Assembly (NCBI GenBank): GCA_937916005.1
Contig: CALGIA010000535.1
Span: 1 to 31,165 of the forward strand
DNA length: 31,165 bases
Direction of reading: 5' to 3'
Source: an uncultured Rhodospirillaceae bacterium
GTDB taxonomy: Bacteria; Pseudomonadota; Alphaproteobacteria; MPNO01
In this document: piece after piece, positions 1 to 7,080 of the stretch
How positions within the stretch are numbered: the first letter of the stretch is position 1
Layout: each line of letters begins with the position of its first letter
Program-made: the position numbers and the translations under genes
The notes under the pieces: model-generated
Databases searched by the model: none
The model's input: only the letters and a program-made list of their open reading frames with translations
What the model was told of the DNA's origin: nothing

Positions 1-1405
1 TCATGATCCCCGTGCCGCGCGTGTCGTTGAGGAAATCGCCGTGATAACCGATCAGTCCCCGTGACGGCGTCATGAAAGTCAGCCGCGTCTTGCCGCCGCC
101 CGACGGGCGCATGTCGGTCATTTCGCCCTTGCGGCGGCCGAATTCCTCAACCACCACGCCGACGAATTCATCATCCACGTCGACCAGCACTTCCTCGAGG
201 GGTTCCTGGCGACGGCCGGTGACCGGGTCGGTGTGGAACAGCACGCGGGGACGCGACACGGAAAGCTCGAACCCTTCCCGGCGCAGGTTTTCGATCAGCA
301 CGCCGAGCTGCAATTCGCCGCGGCCGCTGACTTCATAGGCGTCGCCTTCGGCGGTTTCGACCACGGAAATAGCCACATTGCCTTCGGCTTCGCGCAACAG
401 CCTGTTGCCGATTACGCGGGAGGTCACCTTGTCGCCGTCCTGGCCGGCATAGGGCGAATCATTGATCGAGAACGTCATGGCCAGGGTGGGCGGATCCACC
501 GGCAGGGAATCCAGCGGCACGGTGACTTCCGGATCGGCGATGGTGTCGGCGACGGACGCGTCCTTGAGTCCGGCAACGGCGATGATATCGCCTGCCTGGG
601 CCGAGTCGACCGGGACGCGTTCGATGCCCCGGAAGGCCAGAATTTTGTTCATGCGGCCAAATTCGACCCGCTTGCCGTCGTGATTGATCGCGTGAACCGG
701 CGTATTGACCCTGGCGGTGCCCGACATCACCCGACCGGTCAGAATGCGGCCAAGATAGGTGTCATAATCCAGCAGGCTGACCAGCATGGAGAAGGGCGCA
801 TCCTGATCCGCCGTCGGGGCGGGCACATAATCGAGGATCAGATCGAACAGGGGGGACAGGTTTTCGCGCGGACCTTCGGGTTCGGCGGCGGCCCAGCCTT
901 CCTTGGCGGACGCAAACAGGGTCGGAAAATCGAGCTGTTCGCTGGATGCGTCGAGGATGGAAAACAGATCGAAGACTTCTTCCTGGACTTCATAGGGCCG
1001 GGCGTCGGGACGGTCGGCCTTGTTGATCACCACAATGGGCCGCAGGCCAAGGGCCAGCGCCTTGGTCAGCACGAATTTGGTCTGCGGCATGGGGCCTTCG
1101 GCGGCATCAACCAGCAACAGCACGCCGTCAACCATGGACAGGATGCGTTCGACCTCTCCCCCGAAATCCGCATGGCCGGGGGTGTCGACGATGTTGATCT
1201 GATGATCGCCCCACGGCACCGAGGTGCATTTGGCGAGAATGGTGATGCCCCGTTCCCGTTCCTGATCGTTGGAATCCATCACCCGTTCGGCGACGCGCTG
1301 ATTGTCGCGCAGCATGCCGGACTGGCGGAAAAGGCAGTCGACCAATGTTGTCTTGCCGTGGTCAACATGGGCGATAATGGCGATATTACGCAGATTTAGA
1401 CTCAT
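1..1405 (-). CDS. typA: Ribosome-associated GTPase TypA/BipA (5' part; C-terminus off window)
   Basis: Translational GTPase of the EF-G/LepA family that binds the ribosome and supports growth and 50S assembly under stress or cold. The frame opens with ATG at 1405 and runs without a stop to the window edge, giving 468 codons; the family is about 600 residues, so roughly the last quarter is missing. Visible GTPase motifs are AHVDHGKT (residues 12-19, P-loop), the switch region with RERGITI, DTPGHADF (G3) and NKAD (G4). They are followed by the beta-barrel domain II and the EF-G-like domain with GRGELQLGVLIE. The reading ends in SRGLIGYHGDFLNDTRGTG, characteristic of TypA rather than LepA or EF-G. 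It lies downstream of the adenosine kinase on the same strand with a 62-base gap, so read-through or its own promoter are both possible. Identification is from conserved motifs and is very secure. Confidence 0.97.
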   Translation of the reverse strand, partial: MSLNLRNIAIIAHVDHGKTTLVDCLFRQSGMLRDNQRVAERVMDSNDQERERGITILAKCTSVPWGDHQINIVDTPGHADFGGEVERILSMVDGVLLLVDAAEGPMPQTKFVLTKALALGLRPIVVINKADRPDARPYEVQEEVFDLFSILDASSEQLDFPTLFASAKEGWAAAEPEGPRENLSPLFDLILDYVPAPTADQDAPFSMLVSLLDYDTYLGRILTGRVMSGTARVNTPVHAINHDGKRVEFGRMNKILAFRGIERVPVDSAQAGDIIAVAGLKDASVADTIADPEVTVPLDSLPVDPPTLAMTFSINDSPYAGQDGDKVTSRVIGNRLLREAEGNVAISVVETAEGDAYEVSGRGELQLGVLIENLRREGFELSVSRPRVLFHTDPVTGRRQEPLEEVLVDVDDEFVGVVVEEFGRRKGEMTDMRPSGGGKTRLTFMTPSRGLIGYHGDFLNDTRGTGIM

Positions 1406-1467
1406 GACACGCGTCCTTGCGCCCCGGCCGGGAGTGGCGGGACCTGATAATTATTTCATATAGGTAC

Positions 1468-2460
1468 TTATTTTAGTTTTGCAGCAATTAATGGCGCGAG
1501 CGGCGATTCAGGGCGCGCACCGTAGTGACTGATGATCTCCGCCGAGGCGATACTGCCGATTTTACCGCATACGGCCAGCTCGTAGCCCTGGGTTATGCCA
1601 TAGAGCACACCGGCGGCGAACAGATCGCCCGCGCCCGTGGTATCGAGCACTTTTTCGACCGGTTCGGCGGCAATTTCGATGAATTCATCGGCTGTGACGA
1701 TGACCGATCCGTCCGCGCCCCGGGTCAGAGCGGCAATCTCGCAATGGCCCCGGACCCTGGCCACGGCGGCGTCGAAATCCTCGACCTCATAAAGCGAGGT
1801 AATTTCGGCCTCATTGGCGAACAAAATATCGATATGCCCCTCAACCAGATGCAAAAAGGCCGCACGATGGCGGTCGACACAGAACGGATCGGACAGGGAC
1901 AGGGCGACTTTCCGGCCGGCGGCATGGGCGATCTCGGCCGCCTTGACGAAAGCCGCCTTGGCTTCTTCCTTATCGAACAAATAGCCTTCCAGGTAGGTAA
2001 TGGAAGCCTGGCCGATGGCTTCGGGATCGATGTCGTCGGGGCCGAGATCGACGCTGACACCCAGAAAGGTCTGCATGGTGCGCTGGGCATCTGGGGTTAC
2101 GAAAATCAGGCAGCGCGCGGTGGGCGGGCCGCTGGTGACGGCGCGCGAGCGGTAATCGACGCCGGCGGCGCGGATATCATGGTTGAAGACATCGCCCAGC
2201 TGGTCGTCGCGCACCTTGCCGATATAGGCGCCCTTGCCGCCGAGAGAGGCGATGCCGGCGAGCGTATTGGCCGCCGATCCGCCGGAAACCTCGATGCCCG
2301 CGCCCATCAGGCCATAAAGTTCCTGGGCACGGTCCGTGTCGATCAACGTCATGGCGCCCTTGGCCAGACCCAACTGTTCCAGCTGGGCGTCGTCGGCCTG
2401 AGTCAGCACATCCACAATGGCGTTACCCACACCCACCACGTCCAGAGACGTATCAGTCAT
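1468..2460 (-). CDS. PfkB-family adenosine kinase
   Basis: Ribokinase-fold sugar/nucleoside kinase of 330 residues, the usual length for the bacterial adenosine kinase group, which phosphorylates adenosine to AMP in purine salvage. The N-terminus has the substrate-lid region with VVGVGNAIVD and the GGSAANT motif. The C-terminal PfkB signature DTTGAGD is at residues 273-279, its last Asp being the expected catalytic base. ATG at 2460 is preceded by a clear AGGAGA ribosome binding site (in TAGGAGAAATCG), which fixes the start. A TTGGTT/TATACT promoter candidate lies about 55 bases upstream. Substrate cannot be proved from sequence: PfkB kinases also include ribokinase and inosine kinase. The adenosine assignment rests on resemblance to the proteobacterial adenosine kinase set and is a strong but not certain inference. 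Confidence 0.88.
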   Translation of the reverse strand: MTDTSLDVVGVGNAIVDVLTQADDAQLEQLGLAKGAMTLIDTDRAQELYGLMGAGIEVSGGSAANTLAGIASLGGKGAYIGKVRDDQLGDVFNHDIRAAGVDYRSRAVTSGPPTARCLIFVTPDAQRTMQTFLGVSVDLGPDDIDPEAIGQASITYLEGYLFDKEEAKAAFVKAAEIAHAAGRKVALSLSDPFCVDRHRAAFLHLVEGHIDILFANEAEITSLYEVEDFDAAVARVRGHCEIAALTRGADGSVIVTADEFIEIAAEPVEKVLDTTGAGDLFAAGVLYGITQGYELAVCGKIGSIASAEIISHYGARPESPLAPLIAAKLK

Positions 2461-2514
2461 CGATTTCTCCTATTCGGTTCCGCCGTGAACGACCCGGCGG
2501 CGTAAAAGCGCGGC

Positions 2515-2542
2515 AGTATACGCATGGGGCCCAAAGAACCAA
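2515..2542 (-). promoter_or_regulatory. Candidate sigma-70 promoter for the adenosine kinase gene
   Basis: On the minus strand, TTGGTT (2542-2537) is followed after 16 bases by TATACT (2520-2515), a near-consensus -10. This places transcription start about 50 bases upstream of the adenosine kinase ATG at 2460. No other good -10 lies closer. Inferred from sequence alone. Confidence 0.45.
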
Positions 2543-2819
2543 GCTTTTCCACGAGGTCTGCTCCAAAGATCGCGGATAGAGCGCGGATGAAGACCCACGG
2601 GGACCACCCCCGCGCAAAACGACGATGGACCCCATGCCCACCGGGGATGGGGCGGAAACCGCGCCGAAATCGACCAAGAAAACCCCGGCGTCCGAAGCCC
2701 CCGCGTCCGCTTGCAGAACCCTTTTGGTCATATCAATCTTCTCGAAATACACGCCTATATCCTTTGGATTTTCATATAAGATCGTTTTTTGCGAATTAAA
2801 TGAAGTTTTTTAAAATTAA

Positions 2820-2848
2820 TTGCCGGATATAACCAATCCCGACGGCAA
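2820..2848 (-). terminator. Weak terminator-like hairpin downstream of the DUF3750 gene
   Basis: TTGCCG (2820-2825) and CGGCAA (2843-2848) form a perfect 6-base inverted repeat with a 17-base loop. Read on the minus strand it is followed by TTAATTTT, a T-rich run. It lies about 115 bases past the DUF3750 stop. The long loop makes it a poor classical terminator. Confidence 0.28.
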
Positions 2849-2927
2849 TGAGTCGTCCGCGAGCCGTTATCGTCGTTCTGCGGGTGGCGTTCCCGGCCAT
2901 ATCGATCTATCTGCCCGGCGCCATGGA

Positions 2928-2959
2928 GTGACGCGCCTGGGGGCGTGACGCGCCTGGGC
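2928..2959. repeat. Tandem duplication of a GTGACGCGCCTGGG unit
   Basis: Two copies of GTGACGCGCCTGGG with period 17 begin at 2928 and 2945, immediately downstream of the DUF3750 stop codon at 2962. It is noncoding and resembles other short tandem duplications at gene edges in this window. Confidence 0.85.
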
Positions 2960-2961
2960 GT

Positions 2962-3708
2962 TTAAAACCCGATCTTGCCGATACCCGGCAGACGCAGGGC
3001 CAGATCACCGGGGTCGATGCCGAAATTGAGCCCCAGCAGGTTGAATTCAAGGCCTTCTTCCGCCGCCACAATGACACCGGCCAGTCCGAAAAAAGAAAGC
3101 TGGAAACCCGTGGCGCTGGGTGCGCGGGCAAACGGCGCGCCGCCGGCTATGTAATCCTTGCCGATCGCCGTGGGCGGCAGGTCGACGCTGAATTCCGGCA
3201 CGTTGCGCGCCACATGAGCCGTAAATGTGTTGCTGTTGGGGCCGGGCCAGGTGCGATATTCGTTCTTATAAGGATAGCTGGCGACCGCCGCCTTGACGCC
3301 GGCAATGGCCCGTTCGGCCTTGTCGCCACGCAGATCGACGAGGATTTTCGGCGTGGAACCGAACCAGCGCCGGTCAGGCGCGCCGTCGCGAACATAAAGC
3401 GCGCTGCCGCCGCGCATGGCGTACCAGCCGATGACTTCATATGTCGTGTAGGACGCGGCGCTGGCTGGTTTCACCGCGATCCAGGTGTGGATCGCGACCG
3501 CGCCGCGCCACCCGAAGGCGCGCGCGGCATATATCTGCGCCACCGCTTCCGGCGTATCCGCCGCGCGGGGCGCGATCCCCGCGCTGTCTCGGCTCGCCGT
3601 GCGCCAGTCAGCTTTCAAATTAATGTCCTCGCCGCCCGCCGCCATTGACAGCGGACCGATCAGCAGCAGTAGCGGCAATAGAGCAATATACCGAAGCCAT
3701 TTCTTCAT
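2962..3708 (-). CDS. DUF3750 family secreted or membrane-anchored protein
   Basis: A 248-residue protein that I recognise as DUF3750, a family of unknown function common in alphaproteobacteria. An N-terminal hydrophobic stretch (about residues 6-24, ending near MAAGG) preceded by MKKW looks like a signal peptide or single membrane anchor, so the body is probably periplasmic. The central region has the family pattern AVAIHTWIAVKPA, then YEVIGWY and LRGDKAERAI, and the motif TWPGPNSNTF near residue 153. The last 50 residues are rich in Gly and Leu and may be membrane-associated. It stands alone on the minus strand downstream of the cyclase, separated by 158 bases holding a 9-base tandem repeat and an inverted repeat. 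No catalytic role can be inferred. Confidence 0.82.
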   Translation of the reverse strand: MKKWLRYIALLPLLLLIGPLSMAAGGEDINLKADWRTASRDSAGIAPRAADTPEAVAQIYAARAFGWRGAVAIHTWIAVKPASAASYTTYEVIGWYAMRGGSALYVRDGAPDRRWFGSTPKILVDLRGDKAERAIAGVKAAVASYPYKNEYRTWPGPNSNTFTAHVARNVPEFSVDLPPTAIGKDYIAGGAPFARAPSATGFQLSFFGLAGVIVAAEEGLEFNLLGLNFGIDPGDLALRLPGIGKIGF

Positions 3709-3789
3709 GGCTGCACGCTATCACATCTCGACCATCAATATAAAACTGGAAGGCTTTGTCGGACGAACGGGAATCAGGCTGAAATAGCG

Positions 3790-3807
3790 ATTCACAGCAT
3801 TCACAGC
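3790..3807. repeat. 9-base tandem duplication, ATTCACAGC twice
   Basis: Two exact adjacent copies of ATTCACAGC lie between the cyclase and the DUF3750 gene, about 85-100 bases upstream of the DUF3750 start. No function is evident. Confidence 0.8.
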
Positions 3808-3823
3808 GAATAATTAAGCGCGT

Positions 3824-3846
3824 TGATAACCAGATCTTCCTTATCA
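3824..3846. promoter_or_regulatory. Inverted repeat TGATAA-N11-TTATCA downstream of the cyclase gene
   Basis: Perfect 6-base arms at 3824-3829 and 3841-3846 lie 21 bases beyond the cyclase stop codon and upstream of the DUF3750 gene. The same half-sites occur with a 6-base spacer upstream of the cyclase. It could be an operator or a hairpin ending the cyclase transcript, though no T-run follows on either strand. Confidence 0.4.
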
Positions 3847-3866
3847 CGCCGTGGGGCCAGCCGACT

Positions 3867-5531
3867 TTAGATTTCAGGCAAATCGCCGGCGCGGTCGATA
3901 ACGCGAACCGGGACGGTCGCGCTACGGCCGCGCAATTCGACTTCATGCTGAGGAAATTCCCCCAAAGTGAGCCCGGCTTTCACGACGAGATCTTCCGACA
4001 CGACCAGTTCGGCGCTGAAGTCCTTCGACACGGCTTCCAGGCGGCTGGCCGTGTTCACCGTATCGCCGATGGCGGTCACGCTGGATGCCTGACCGTAGCC
4101 GATTTCACCGACGATGGCGCTGCCCACATGTAAACCGATTCCGATCCTGATCGGTTCGTCCAGATCGCTCGACAGGGCGCTATTCAGCTCCGCCAAACCG
4201 AGTGACATGTTTCTGGCTGCGATAATGGCTTGCCGGCAGGCTTCCTCCGGGCCGGTTTCGAGTCCAAACAGCGCCATCACCCCATCGCCGATGAACTTGT
4301 CGAGATGTCCGCCCGCATTCTCGACAGCCTCGCCCATGCTCTGGAAATATCGGTTGAGGACAAAGACCACGTCATAGGGCAGCTTGTTTTCAGAAAATTC
4401 CGTAAACGATCGGATGTCTGAAAACAGCACAACGATCTCACGCTCCTGTCCGGCCAGCATCGGTGACCGGGGGTGCGCATCCCGCGTGGTGGCGTTGGGT
4501 GGCAACAGGGGCGTCACGGAAACGTCCGATGCGGGACGGGCCTGACATGCGAGACGCACATTGTCGGGCGCGCCGACCCGTTCCAGCACCCGCTGCTCCA
4601 TCGGGCTCGGCGGCGGCAGCGCTTCGGAGTCCGTTCCGGCCCGCACCCGGACCCGGCACGTCGAACAGCGCCCGCGCCCGCCGCAGATCGACGCATGGGG
4701 GATGCCTCCGATTCGGCTGAATTCCAGAATCGATGCGCCTTGCGCGGCGGCAACCGTGCGGCCGTCGGGATAGGTCACGCGAACCGTGCCCCGGCAGCGT
4801 TCGATGAGCGCACGCAGCCCCCTCGCCAGCATGGTCAGCGCGACCAACCCCAGAAACACCCCCTGCGCTATATACTTGTTGATTGTCAGCTGGGCGAATA
4901 CTTCCTGGCTTGGCCGATAGTTCAGCGCCGACATATTTTCAAGCCAGGCCGGGTTTTCCGCCAAGGCCAAGACGTCCCGCCCCGCCTGCCAAAAGCCGAG
5001 CAACGCCAGAAGCGGGATAATCAGCGACGCGCCATAGAGATACGGCAACATGCGGCGATAGGCCGGCTTGAGCCGAAGCCAGAAATGCAGCCCCAGACAG
5101 CCATGAATCCAGGCCGCAAACAGACCCGGCAACTGCCAGTAAAGCAGGCTTGTATCGTACTTCCAAAGACTCAGCAGGACATAGGTATAGGTATCATCGG
5201 TTCCGGCCATGGACACCGCGCCGTGCGTCCCCACCACATGCCCGATCAAAAGGATCGGGATTGCCATCCCAAGAAAATGCTGCACCGCCTCGCTGGAAGT
5301 CAGGGCCATTTTTCGCCGGACGTAAACGCCCCACAGGGAAAGGCCGAGATGGACGGCAAGGGATCCGTAGAGAATCGAGAATCCAACCGGACTGCGCCAG
5401 ACAGCGAGAAACCAGAGCCGCCCATCTTCAAGCAATTCCAGTGACACCAGGCCGAGCGAATGGTTCATCAGGTGCGAGATCACATAGACCATCAGAACAA
5501 CGCCCGACGCCATGCGAAAATTACGGATCAT
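3867..5531 (-). CDS. Membrane adenylate cyclase with diheme-type anchor and 2Fe-2S domain (CyaC-like)
   Basis: A 554-residue class III nucleotide cyclase, predicted to make cAMP in response to the quinone/redox state. Residues 1-242 hold about six hydrophobic helices with histidines placed like the heme-b ligands of diheme succinate:quinone oxidoreductase anchors (His20/24, His61, His98/103, His143/149). Residues 248-340 are a ferredoxin domain with Cys283, 289, 292 and 329, a CX5CX2CX36C spacing typical of adrenodoxin-type 2Fe-2S clusters. Residues 362-545 are the cyclase domain, with metal Asp372 and Asp416, ATP-selecting Lys412 and Thr486 (the Lys/Thr class IIIb pair), and transition-state Asn493 and Arg497, so it should be active on ATP. 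The same architecture is established for CyaC of Sinorhizobium meliloti. The start at 5531 has GAAGG eight bases upstream; an ATG at 5579 is possible but lacks this. It diverges from the EI24-like gene. Confidence 0.93.
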   Translation of the reverse strand: MIRNFRMASGVVLMVYVISHLMNHSLGLVSLELLEDGRLWFLAVWRSPVGFSILYGSLAVHLGLSLWGVYVRRKMALTSSEAVQHFLGMAIPILLIGHVVGTHGAVSMAGTDDTYTYVLLSLWKYDTSLLYWQLPGLFAAWIHGCLGLHFWLRLKPAYRRMLPYLYGASLIIPLLALLGFWQAGRDVLALAENPAWLENMSALNYRPSQEVFAQLTINKYIAQGVFLGLVALTMLARGLRALIERCRGTVRVTYPDGRTVAAAQGASILEFSRIGGIPHASICGGRGRCSTCRVRVRAGTDSEALPPPSPMEQRVLERVGAPDNVRLACQARPASDVSVTPLLPPNATTRDAHPRSPMLAGQEREIVVLFSDIRSFTEFSENKLPYDVVFVLNRYFQSMGEAVENAGGHLDKFIGDGVMALFGLETGPEEACRQAIIAARNMSLGLAELNSALSSDLDEPIRIGIGLHVGSAIVGEIGYGQASSVTAIGDTVNTASRLEAVSKDFSAELVVSEDLVVKAGLTLGEFPQHEVELRGRSATVPVRVIDRAGDLPEI

Positions 5532-5637
5532 GGATAAACCTTCACGCCTGGACCCCCTGTCGGCAGGATAATGTTCCATCTGTCAATGGATAGAAAGTGG
5601 GCTTGGCAAACGGAAATAGAATTGCCGCAACGCCAGT

Positions 5638-5665
5638 ATGCATGATAACGGGCCTTATCAGGCAT
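5638..5665. promoter_or_regulatory. 11-base inverted repeat upstream of the cyclase gene (possible operator)
   Basis: ATGCATGATAA (5638-5648), a 6-base spacer CGGGCC, and TTATCAGGCAT (5655-5665) form 11-base arms with one mismatch. The dyad lies 107 bases upstream of the cyclase ATG and 123 bases upstream of the EI24-like ATG, in the divergent promoter region. The N6 spacing resembles dimeric regulator sites, such as those of the CRP superfamily, but the half-site is not one I can assign. Confidence 0.5.
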
Positions 5666-5672
5666 AAAGAAA

Positions 5673-5690
5673 GACCGCCTGAAAGCGGTC
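5673..5690. repeat. Perfect hairpin GACCGC-N6-GCGGTC
   Basis: Six-base arms at 5673-5678 and 5685-5690 with loop CTGAAA, immediately downstream of the 11-base dyad. No T-run follows in either direction, so a terminator role is doubtful. Confidence 0.5.
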
Positions 5691-5715
5691 CGGGTTTGCC
5701 CATTTCCACGTCACG

Positions 5716-5758
5716 CCGTGGATATCCGCTCACGCCTTGCGGCGAACGCCATCCACGG
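5716..5758 (+). repeat. Nested inverted repeat in the leader of the EI24-like gene
   Basis: CCGTGGAT (5716-5723) and ATCCACGG (5751-5758) are perfect 8-base arms. Inside them CGCC-TTGC-GGCG (5733-5744) forms a second hairpin. The element ends 29 bases before the ATG at 5788 and probably lies in that gene's mRNA leader. Confidence 0.5.
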
Positions 5759-5787
5759 ATAAACAACACCGGCAACAGGAGACCGCG

Positions 5788-6459
5788 ATGATCCAGGCTT
5801 TGCTCAAGGCCCTCGGCCAGCTTCCCGACCGGACATTCCGGCGCGTTGTGTTCGGGTCGTTTTTTCTGTCGGTTGCCCTGTTCGCGGCCCTTGTCTACGG
5901 CGCGTCGTGGATGCTCGACGGCTTGAGCGTGTTCGGGATCGGATGGCTCGACTGGATCGTCGAAACCCTGGGCGGCGCGGCCGCCCTTGTTGTCGGCATG
6001 TTGCTGTTTCCGGGCATCGCGCTGGTGATCGTGTCGCTGTTTCTTGAACCGATCGTGCGTGCGGTCGAGGCGCGGCATTACCCTGGGCGGCCGCCGGGAC
6101 GCAACCAGCCGATTGCCGAAACGCTGGTGAACGTGATCCGGCTGGTGCTGATTTCAGTGATATTGAATTTGCTGGCGCTGCCGCTGTATTTGATCCCGAT
6201 CCTGAATCTCTTTGTCTTCTATTTCCTGAACGGCTATCTTCTGGGGCGGGAGTATTTCGAGCTTGTGGCGTTTCGCCGTATGGGAGTGGGCGAAGCGCGG
6301 ATTTTACGCAAGCAACGCAAGGGACGCATATTCATCGGGGGGGTCGTGATTACCGTCCTGTTGAGTATTCCGATTGTCAGCTGGATGATGCCCGTGGTCG
6401 CGGTTGCGTTCATGGTGCATCTATTCGAGGGACTCAGAAGCCGCGATACGGCTTCGTAA
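5788..6459 (+). CDS. EI24 domain (CysZ-like) integral membrane protein
   Basis: A 223-residue membrane protein resembling the EI24/CysZ family. CysZ members take up sulfate, but most EI24-domain proteins in alphaproteobacteria are uncharacterised. The sequence shows hydrophobic segments at about residues 21-43, 63-85, 108-145 and 177-205, and the family-typical FLNGYLLGREYFELVAFRR in the central loop. The start at 5788 is supported by an AGGAGA ribosome binding site seven bases upstream; an ATG at 5737 in frame would add 17 polar residues with no ribosome binding site. It is followed after 27 bases by the bactofilin gene on the same strand. No cys genes are nearby, so a sulfate role is not supported by context. 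Confidence 0.8.
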   Translation: MIQALLKALGQLPDRTFRRVVFGSFFLSVALFAALVYGASWMLDGLSVFGIGWLDWIVETLGGAAALVVGMLLFPGIALVIVSLFLEPIVRAVEARHYPGRPPGRNQPIAETLVNVIRLVLISVILNLLALPLYLIPILNLFVFYFLNGYLLGREYFELVAFRRMGVGEARILRKQRKGRIFIGGVVITVLLSIPIVSWMMPVVAVAFMVHLFEGLRSRDTAS

Positions 6460-6486
6460 ATAACAAGACAAGAAGGGACATGGCAA

Positions 6487-7056
6487 ATGCTAGGCCGAAA
6501 CAGGAATGAGATGGAAAAATCCGGCGAAGGCACGACCGAACCGGTGGTCCCCATACTTCCAAATAAACCAACACAGGACGCGACGCGATCGGCAAGGCTG
6601 GCCGTCAGCCGGCCGGAAATATCGCGCCGCACACAGGATATGCACGATTTAGCGGGGCGACGCACCATGAGAAACGGAAACGACGAAGGCAAGAAACTGA
6701 TCGTCGGGCGCGATATTGCGCTGAACGGGGAAATAAAATCCTGTGACACGCTGGTGGTCGAAGGCCATGTGGAGGCCAATATCAGCGATTGCCGCGTTAT
6801 CGAAATTGCCGAGGGCGGATCGTTCAAGGGAACGGCCGAAATCGAAACCGCGGAAATCAGCGGTACGTTCGACGGGTCGATTACGGCGCGCGAATTATTG
6901 GTGGTGCGCGCGACCGGCCGGATTACCGGGAAAGTCCGCTTCGGCCAGCTTGAAATTGAACGCGGCGGAGAGATCACCGGCGATGTCCAGGCCTATGGCC
7001 CGGGTGAAGCGCGAAATGCGCCGACACAAATGGTCGCAGACATACCGGCCGAATAA
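6487..7056 (+). CDS. Bactofilin (polymer-forming cytoskeletal protein)
   Basis: A 189-residue bactofilin (DUF583). These proteins polymerise without nucleotide into beta-helical filaments and organise local cell-wall synthesis, stalks or polarity at the inner membrane. Residues 1-65 are a low-complexity, probably disordered N-terminus. Residues 68-175 are the beta-helix core, with short repeating turns such as LIVGRDIALNGEI, LVVEGHVEANI and LLVVRATGRITGKV, each about 18 residues. The tail is short and disordered. ATG at 6487 follows an AGAAGGGAC ribosome binding site; ATG 6511 is a less likely alternative. It sits between the EI24-like gene and a lipoprotein gene on the same strand with gaps of 27 and 24 bases, suggesting one envelope-related transcript. 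No adjacent M23 peptidase gene, a frequent bactofilin partner, is present. Confidence 0.92.
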   Translation: MLGRNRNEMEKSGEGTTEPVVPILPNKPTQDATRSARLAVSRPEISRRTQDMHDLAGRRTMRNGNDEGKKLIVGRDIALNGEIKSCDTLVVEGHVEANISDCRVIEIAEGGSFKGTAEIETAEISGTFDGSITARELLVVRATGRITGKVRFGQLEIERGGEITGDVQAYGPGEARNAPTQMVADIPAE

Positions 7057-7080
7057 GCAACTGGCGGCGCGAAAATCCGT

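Larger units (their letters stand above)
2461..2961. other. Long intergenic region with hairpins and an AT-rich segment, no convincing gene
   Basis: About 500 bases separate the adenosine kinase start from the DUF3750 stop. The part at 2581-2665 contains three adjacent inverted repeats. One is a 9-pair stem with one mismatch and a 3-base loop (2630-2652, CCCCAT arms). One is GCGCGG/CCGCGC (2581-2615) enclosing GGGG-ACCA-CCCC. The third is GCGG-AAA-CCGC (2652-2662). Upstream on the minus strand (2735-2830) is an AT-rich tract unlike the surrounding DNA, with a TATATG -10-like hexamer near 2773-2778. A minus-strand open frame of about 90 codons starts with ATG at 2728 but loses protein-like composition after about 45 codons. 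The region could encode a structured small RNA, a leader or a degraded gene; I cannot choose between these. Confidence 0.4.

Noticed and set aside
233..1399. Long plus-strand open frame (388 codons) opposite typA
   Set aside because: It is antisense to a clear TypA frame. Its translation is rich in His, Gly and Gln as expected from reversed high-GC codons, and it shows no family motif.
1525..2505. Plus-strand open frame of 326 codons opposite the adenosine kinase
   Set aside because: Antisense shadow of a well-supported kinase. The composition is biased and no domain is recognisable.
2453..2752. Minus-strand small protein upstream of the adenosine kinase
   Set aside because: The first 45 codons look plausible and a weak ribosome binding site exists, but the second half turns into Arg/Ser/Pro-rich noise, overlaps the kinase promoter and start, and matches no family I know. 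It is kept only as part of the structured-region finding.
2560..2760. 6S RNA, SRP RNA or a riboswitch upstream of the adenosine kinase
   Set aside because: I compared it from memory with the 6S central bubble, the SRP tetraloop hairpin and SAM/SAH-type motifs. The hairpins are consecutive rather than one long rod, and no signature loops match.
4473..5444. Plus-strand open frame of 323 codons opposite the cyclase
   Set aside because: Antisense shadow in high-GC DNA. The cyclase strand carries exact catalytic and Fe-S ligands.
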